The notes under the pieces are model-generated. The model saw only the letters and a program-made list of their open reading frames with translations. It searched no databases and had not been told where the DNA came from. Positions 60,145 through 64,000 of a DNA stretch of 64,000 nucleotides are shown in pieces. The position numbers and the translations under genes were made by a program. This stretch comes from Rhodobiaceae bacterium (GTDB taxonomy: Bacteria > Pseudomonadota > Alphaproteobacteria > Rhizobiales > Tepidamorphaceae): contig JACKJR010000004.1 of NCBI GenBank assembly GCA_020637855.1, forward strand, positions 62,001-126,000, given 5' to 3'. Position 1 is the first letter of the stretch. The number at the start of each line of letters is the position of its first letter.

Positions 60145-60789
60145 ATGACCCTTCGGGCCGCTTCCTTTCGTGCAGCATTGGTTTCCGCAGCCTTGGCAAT
60201 ATCCGCCATCGCAGCCCCTGCGCATGCGCAATCCCTGACACCCGAACAGCAGGAAACCTTGCTGAAGGCGAATAGCTCGCTGAACGATTTGCAGCAGGTG
60301 GTCGGAAATTTTGTCCAGGTCGGCCCGGACGGCAGCCGGGCGGAAGGCACATTCTATCTTCAGCGCCCTGGAAAACTCCGCTTCGAGTATGACGCACCCT
60401 CCAATCTTCAGATCATTTCCGACGGGTTCTGGGTGGCCATTCAGGACCGCAAACTGAAAACAACGGAAAAATACCCGCTGGCCACCACGCCACTGAAACT
60501 CATCCTGGCGCGCGAAGTCGACCTCGCACGCGATGCCTTCATCCGCGATATCAACACCCAGGAAGGTTTCGTGACTGTGACGCTGCAGGAGCGGGCCGGT
60601 GAAGCTGAGGGATCCTTGATCCTGATTTTTGATTCAGAGACCTTCGACCTGCGTCAATGGACAGTGACTGACGCTCAGGGGCTGGATACATCGATTGCCC
60701 TGAGCGACCTTGCCGCTTCTGGCCCGTTCGAGAGAAAAACCTTCAGAATCAACGAACTCGGTACCATTGAGGTCAATCAGGGCAATTGA
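60145..60789 (+). CDS. lolA: Outer-membrane lipoprotein carrier protein LolA
   Basis: A 214-residue periplasmic protein that shuttles lipoproteins from LolCDE to the outer membrane. The signal peptide ends PAHAQ (about residue 28). The mature protein has the LolA beta-half-barrel pattern: NDLQQVVGNFVQVGPDGS, GTFYLQRPGKLRFEYDAP, SDGFWVAIQDRKLKTTEKYP and LDTSIALSDL. The ATG at 60145 has GAGGTGGAC directly upstream. It follows ftsK at 128 bp on the same strand. Confidence 0.92.
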   Translation: MTLRAASFRAALVSAALAISAIAAPAHAQSLTPEQQETLLKANSSLNDLQQVVGNFVQVGPDGSRAEGTFYLQRPGKLRFEYDAPSNLQIISDGFWVAIQDRKLKTTEKYPLATTPLKLILAREVDLARDAFIRDINTQEGFVTVTLQERAGEAEGSLILIFDSETFDLRQWTVTDAQGLDTSIALSDLAASGPFERKTFRINELGTIEVNQGN

Positions 60790-60899
60790 TGCCCTCTGGC
60801 CGGTTTCGGATGCGATTCAAATTTTTTTCGCCGCCGTCTTGAATCCGATCTTACCCAACGCCACTTCATAGTCAGGCTGCCGCGGACGCGACCCCCGGT

Positions 60900-61030
60900 A
60901 CACCCCCGTCCGACCCCAACGCGGACCCGGCAGCAAAAGGCGTCATGGCCCCAACAGACGCCTTATCCCCCGCGAACAACGCGGTTTATGGCGATGCCCG
61001 GCTCTGCCCCCGTGAGCCGGGCATCGTTTT
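60900..61030 (+). ncRNA. Candidate structured small RNA between lolA and xth
   Basis: The interval contains three consecutive hairpins. They are AAGGCGTC/GACGCCTT (60937-60964), CGCG-AACAA-CGCG (60971-60983), and a 13-bp perfect GC-rich stem ending in TTTT (60992-61030). The stretch before them (CCCCGG...GCGGACCCGG) is C-rich and single-strand-like. No reading frame with a ribosome binding site covers it. This layout is typical of Rhizobiales trans-encoded small RNAs, but I cannot assign it to a named family. The 5' end is a guess; a long 3' UTR of lolA is the alternative. Confidence 0.45.
60992..61030 (+). terminator. Strong Rho-independent terminator upstream of xth
   Basis: CGATGCCCGGCTC and GAGCCGGGCATCG form a perfect 13-bp stem with a nine-base loop, followed directly by TTTT. 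It lies about 200 bp past the lolA stop, far enough to belong to a separate small transcript. Confidence 0.88.
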
Positions 61031-61134
61031 ATTCACAATCGTGGAAACAGCGGTATTACCCCGCCCGCAAGGGTTGATATTGGCGCTCACATACCGCCAA
61101 ATCCTGCAGCTTTTTGCTTGGGAGGGCTGTCGGC

Positions 61135-62022
61135 TTGCGTATTGTTTCCTGGAACATCAATTCGGTACGGCTGCGAATCGACCTCGTCGCCCGCCTTGCC
61201 GCAGAGCTCTCCCCCGACGTCATCTGCCTGCAGGAAACCAAATGCCCCGACGACGCCTTTCCGATGAAGGCTGTCAGGGCAATGGGCTACGAGCACACCG
61301 CCATATTCGGCCAAAAGGGCTACCATGGCGTCGCAACGCTTTCCCGTTTTCCCCTGAAGGAAAAACTGAGTCGTGATTTTTGCACGATGGGAGATTGCCG
61401 GCATGTCGCGGTCGATGTGATCGCACCGGACCGGAAAAAACCCGTACGGGTCCATAATTATTATGTTCCCGCGGGTGGAGATGTCCCCGATCCTGCCGAG
61501 AATCCGAAATTTGCCCACAAGCTGACGTTCCTCGACGAAATGCAGGCCTGGTTTTCGGCCCCCGACCGTGCGCTGGTCGGGGAGGGCGATGCGGTCATGC
61601 TCGGCGACCTCAACATCGCGCCCTTGCCGGAAGACGTGTGGTCGCACAAGCAGCTTCTAAACGTCGTCAGTCACACGCCGGAAGAAACCGAACGGCTCGA
61701 TTCGGTCCGTGATGCCTTCGGCTGGATCGATCTTGTCCGCACCGGGCATCCGATTCCGGAGAAGCTCTATTCCTGGTGGAGCTACCGGGCGCGTGACTGG
61801 GAGGCTGCGGACAAGGGCCGGCGTCTCGACCACATCTGGGCAACACCCGAACTCGCTGAAAGCTGCACGCAGGCCTTCGTCCACAAACCGGCACGTGGCT
61901 GGGACAGCCCTCGGACCATGCGCCAGTTGTGGTGGATATCGCCTGAGGTCGGGAAACCGCGGTCTAATTCACGCTCCCGAGTGTGCTTTCGTGAATTACC
62001 GATGACTGCAGATCATCGTTGA
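61135..62022 (+). CDS. xth: Exodeoxyribonuclease III with frameshifted C-terminus
   Basis: Xth is an AP endonuclease and 3'-5' exonuclease for base-excision repair. The start is a TTG at 61135 (MRIVSWNINSVRLR), with GGGAGG nine bases upstream. LQETKCPDDAFP (metal-binding Glu), the NYYVPAGGDVP region, MLGDLNIAP and RRLDHIWATPEL are intact. After GWDSP the sequence leaves the family consensus. Shifting the frame by one base near 61908-61911 restores SDHAPVVVDIA followed by a stop at 61944-61946. The deposited frame therefore loses the catalytic Asp-His pair and runs on to 62022, overlapping the convergent gene. It is either a real inactivating deletion or a sequence error. Confidence 0.85.
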   Translation: MRIVSWNINSVRLRIDLVARLAAELSPDVICLQETKCPDDAFPMKAVRAMGYEHTAIFGQKGYHGVATLSRFPLKEKLSRDFCTMGDCRHVAVDVIAPDRKKPVRVHNYYVPAGGDVPDPAENPKFAHKLTFLDEMQAWFSAPDRALVGEGDAVMLGDLNIAPLPEDVWSHKQLLNVVSHTPEETERLDSVRDAFGWIDLVRTGHPIPEKLYSWWSYRARDWEAADKGRRLDHIWATPELAESCTQAFVHKPARGWDSPRTMRQLWWISPEVGKPRSNSRSRVCFRELPMTADHR

Positions 62023-62431
62023 AACGGGACACCTTCTCCCGCAGGTAGGCCTGCAGCTCCTGTGCGGTTTGCGGATATTCCTCGAGTACCCGGCGCATCA
62101 GCTCCCGTGTGATCACCATGAACTTGGTGTCGGCGCGCGCGATTGCCGTTGCCGGCCTCTCGGTCGGTGTCAGCAAGGCAAGCTCGCCAATCAGGGCGCC
62201 GGGGCCATAAATGGCCCGCTCAATCTCTTCACCGCCGACCATTTCCGTCATCAGCACGGAGCCTTCCATGACCAGAAGGCCGCTATCGGCGTGATCGCCT
62301 TCCTTGAAAATGACGGCTCCGGCCTCATGACTCTTCCGGCTGGCCGAAAAGGCAATCAGCTTGAGAAGGTCCTCACCAAAATTCGCGAAGACGGGTAGTG
62401 GACGGAGGAAATCTAATTCTGACCCCACCAT
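61964..62431 (-). CDS. Cyclic nucleotide-binding domain protein
   Basis: A 155-residue protein made of a single cNMP-binding domain: LPVFANFGEDLLKLIAFSAS, GAVIFKEGDHADSGLLVMEG, and the phosphate-binding cassette GELALLTPTERPATA with the conserved Glu and Arg. There is no DNA-binding helix-turn-helix after it, so it is not a Crp-type transcription factor. In Brucella and other Rhizobiales an equivalent gene, described as a cAMP-dependent-kinase regulatory-subunit-like protein, follows otpR, matching the order here. It is 155 bp downstream of the response regulator gene on the same strand. Confidence 0.9.
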   Translation of the reverse strand: MVGSELDFLRPLPVFANFGEDLLKLIAFSASRKSHEAGAVIFKEGDHADSGLLVMEGSVLMTEMVGGEEIERAIYGPGALIGELALLTPTERPATAIARADTKFMVITRELMRRVLEEYPQTAQELQAYLREKVSRFNDDLQSSVIHESTLGSVN

Positions 62432-62586
62432 GAGCGCTCATCCCCATAATTCGACCGGTGTATTTTCGTCCCGAAAGGTCACGCCACACCGGTCCACATA
62501 TCAGACGGGCAATTCCCCCTGCTCCGCCATCGCCAAGAGCTAAAACCTGACAGCTGAATGCGGCAGCCGCACGGCAATCAAGTCAT

Positions 62587-63273
62587 CTACGGCACCAGTT
62601 TGTAGCCGCCACCCTCCGTTACCAGAAGACGGGCACTGGACGGATCGACTTCGATTTTCTGGCGCAGCCTGTAGATATGCGTTTCCAGAGTGTGGGTCGT
62701 CACATTGGCATTATAGCCCCACACCTCGTGCAACAGGACATCGCGGGTGACGGCTTTCTCACCGGTCCGGTAGAGATATTTGAGAATTGCGGTTTCCTTT
62801 TCCGTCAACCGGATCTTGCTGCCGTCTTCTTTCAGTAGAAGCTTCTGGCTCGGCCGGAATGTGTACGGGCCGATCGCAAAGACAGCATCCTCGCTCTGCT
62901 CGTGCTGCCGCAGTTGCGCACGGATGCGCGCCAGCAGCACGGCAAAGCGGAATGGTTTGGTGACATAATCGTTGGCGCCGGCATCCAGGCCGAGAATCGT
63001 GTCGGAATCGGTATCATGGCCCGTCAGCATGATAATCGGTGCGGCAAAGCCGCCTTTTCGTAAAATCCGGCAGGCTTCGCGCCCATCCATATCCGGCAAG
63101 CCGACATCCAGGATCAACAGATCGACGCGCTCGGACTTGGCGTGGTTGATGCAGGCCGCAGCGGTTGCACCAGTCGTGATTTCAAATTCTTCATGGAGTT
63201 CAAGCTGCTCGACAAGTGTGTCTCGCAGCGTGTCGTCGTCATCGACGATCAGGATATTGCGGGCTCCGCTCAT
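62587..63273 (-). CDS. OmpR/PhoB-family response regulator (OtpR/CenR-like)
   Basis: A 228-residue two-domain regulator. The receiver domain has acidic Asp11-13, the phosphoacceptor Asp56 in LLILDVGLPDMDG, Thr84 and Lys106 in NDYVTKPF. The winged-helix effector carries LTEKETAILKYLYRTGEKAV and VTTHTLETHIYRLRQKIE. Gene context and sequence style fit OtpR (Brucella) / CenR, an essential or near-essential envelope regulator in Rhizobiales and Caulobacter. No histidine kinase is adjacent. The ATG at 63273 is preferred for the ribosome binding site GAGGCACGGC; in-frame starts at 63285 and 63348 exist. Confidence 0.9.
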   Translation of the reverse strand: MSGARNILIVDDDDTLRDTLVEQLELHEEFEITTGATAAACINHAKSERVDLLILDVGLPDMDGREACRILRKGGFAAPIIMLTGHDTDSDTILGLDAGANDYVTKPFRFAVLLARIRAQLRQHEQSEDAVFAIGPYTFRPSQKLLLKEDGSKIRLTEKETAILKYLYRTGEKAVTRDVLLHEVWGYNANVTTHTLETHIYRLRQKIEVDPSSARLLVTEGGGYKLVP

Positions 63274-63471
63274 GCCGTGCCTCATATCACGCTCCGTCAC
63301 GAAAGCAGTAGGTATCGCGGACGGACGCCGGCCAATCAATTGCCGCACATCAGGCTCTTAACACCTGTGCGCGAATTGCATGTGCGGCTATGTTGCCGCT
63401 GTAGCGTGCGCTTTCAAGTCCGCAGGGCGGTCAAGCAAACGTGAGGTTAACGCAGGCATTGGGGCGGCAGA

Positions 63472-64000
63472 GTGTCCGGCAGTGGAAATTTTCTTTCGAT
63501 ACTGCGCGTCGAACAGGGACGTCACGATCCCGCGAAAGGTACCCTGAACGCCGGAAACAAGCACTATCGGGTAGCCCTCGGACGCTCCGGGATCTCCGCC
63601 ACCAAGTGTGAAGGCGATGGCGCGACACCGGCAGGGTTATGGCCGCTGCGCCGCATCTTTTATCGCGCCGACCGTATCGATGCGCCGGAGACCGGCTTGC
63701 CGGCTCAGCCGATCAGACCCCTGGACGGCTGGTCCGACGATCCCGTCGACCCGGATTACAACCGGCTCGTTACCCATCCGCAAACCGGAAGCCGTGCGCT
63801 TTCAGCCGAACGCATGTGGCGCGAAGACGCGCTTTATGACGTCGTGATCGTCGTTGGCCACAATGACAATCCGCCGTCCCCCGGAGGCGGCAGCGCGATC
63901 TTCATGCACCTTGCCCGGCCCGGATACGCACCGACGGAGGGATGCGTCGCGCTTTCACGTCCCGATATGCTCGCGCTCATCCGGCATATCGGCCCGGACA
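63472..64000 (+). CDS. L,D-transpeptidase catalytic-domain (YkuD-type) protein, 3' end beyond window
   Basis: The frame is open from a GTG at 63472 to the right edge (about 176 residues visible). It reads VSGSGNFLSILRVEQGRHDP, then VALGRSGISATKCEGDGATPAG, and a catalytic block VGHNDNPPSPGGGSAIFMHL...TEGCVALSRPDM, in which the Gly-Cys-Val carries the nucleophile. This is the compact rhizobial branch of the YkuD fold. It is divergent from the OtpR/CenR-like regulator gene (about 200 bp between starts). GGGGCGG upstream serves as a ribosome binding site for the GTG. No signal peptide is visible with this start. Confidence 0.85.
   Translation, partial: MSGSGNFLSILRVEQGRHDPAKGTLNAGNKHYRVALGRSGISATKCEGDGATPAGLWPLRRIFYRADRIDAPETGLPAQPIRPLDGWSDDPVDPDYNRLVTHPQTGSRALSAERMWREDALYDVVIVVGHNDNPPSPGGGSAIFMHLARPGYAPTEGCVALSRPDMLALIRHIGPD

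Noticed and set aside
60945..61376. 143-residue plus-strand frame upstream of and overlapping xth
   Set aside because: It runs through a terminator hairpin and overlaps xth in another frame; no domain or ribosome binding site.

Overview
The window looks like chromosomal DNA of an alphaproteobacterium of the order Hyphomicrobiales (Rhizobiales). It is GC-rich and densely coding. Gene orders typical of that order include hemC-hemD-mic60-hemY opposite tsaD-gpsA, an NAD-specific glutamate dehydrogenase of about 1,600 residues, glnK-amtB, ftsK-lolA-xth, and an OtpR/CenR-type response regulator followed by a cyclic-nucleotide-binding protein. A Hoeflea- or Rhizobiaceae-like member is my guess; the genus cannot be fixed by reading alone. 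I see no phage, no transposase gene, no CRISPR array and no rRNA.

Layout. 1-5.4 kb: the tail of a probable CBS-domain membrane protease, typA, a GNAT acetyltransferase, ppa, folD, a MITE-like inverted-repeat element, DUF167 and YggT genes, then tRNA-Ala. 5.4-10 kb: a non-coding stretch with an 83-bp direct repeat, a leftward cluster (globin, metallo-beta-lactamase-fold protein, TerB-like protein, SDR, glutamine amidotransferase), a diverged inverted copy of the same repeat, and tRNA-Thr. 10-19 kb: the heme/Mic60 cluster against tsaD-gpsA-YciI-EVE-METTL20-like-DUF1761. 19-28.6 kb: acs, two secreted proteins sharing a domain around an L,D-transpeptidase, ggt, a TadG-like vWA protein, an SDHAF4-like protein and htpX. 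28.6-44 kb: rsmB, a heparinase II/III-like gene, purH, a YbjQ protein, an MFS transporter, the giant GDH, an AhpD-like protein, an isocitrate-lyase-superfamily enzyme and a form-II CoxL-type molybdoprotein. 44-50 kb: a complete dppABCDF dipeptide ABC transporter operon, then tRNA-Gly. 50-64 kb: YbaK, a CnoX-like thioredoxin, a Lon-substrate-binding-domain protein, Trm112, a UbiH-type hydroxylase, tesB, glnK-amtB, ftsK, lolA, a candidate small RNA, xth with a frameshifted end, a cNMP-binding protein, an OmpR-family regulator and the start of a second YkuD-type gene.

How the genes fit together. Nitrogen handling recurs: GDH, glnK-amtB behind a probable sigma-54 promoter, the dipeptide transporter and gamma-glutamyltransferase. 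Heme synthesis is next to Mic60 and HemY. Envelope functions are spread through the window: two L,D-transpeptidase-fold proteins, LolA, HtpX and the OtpR/CenR-type regulator. A good CtrA-type box precedes ftsK.

The observations I find most worth following are: (1) two secreted proteins sharing an unrecognised two-cysteine domain on either side of an L,D-transpeptidase; (2) a metallo-beta-lactamase-fold exported protein that lacks the HxHxDH ligands and sits behind an ATTC-N8-GAAT palindrome of the type bound by persulfide sensors; (3) a one-base frameshift removing the catalytic Asp-His of Xth; (4) a roughly 265-bp MITE-like element in the folD promoter region; (5) a repeat family linked to tRNA genes; and (6) a structured candidate small RNA between lolA and xth.
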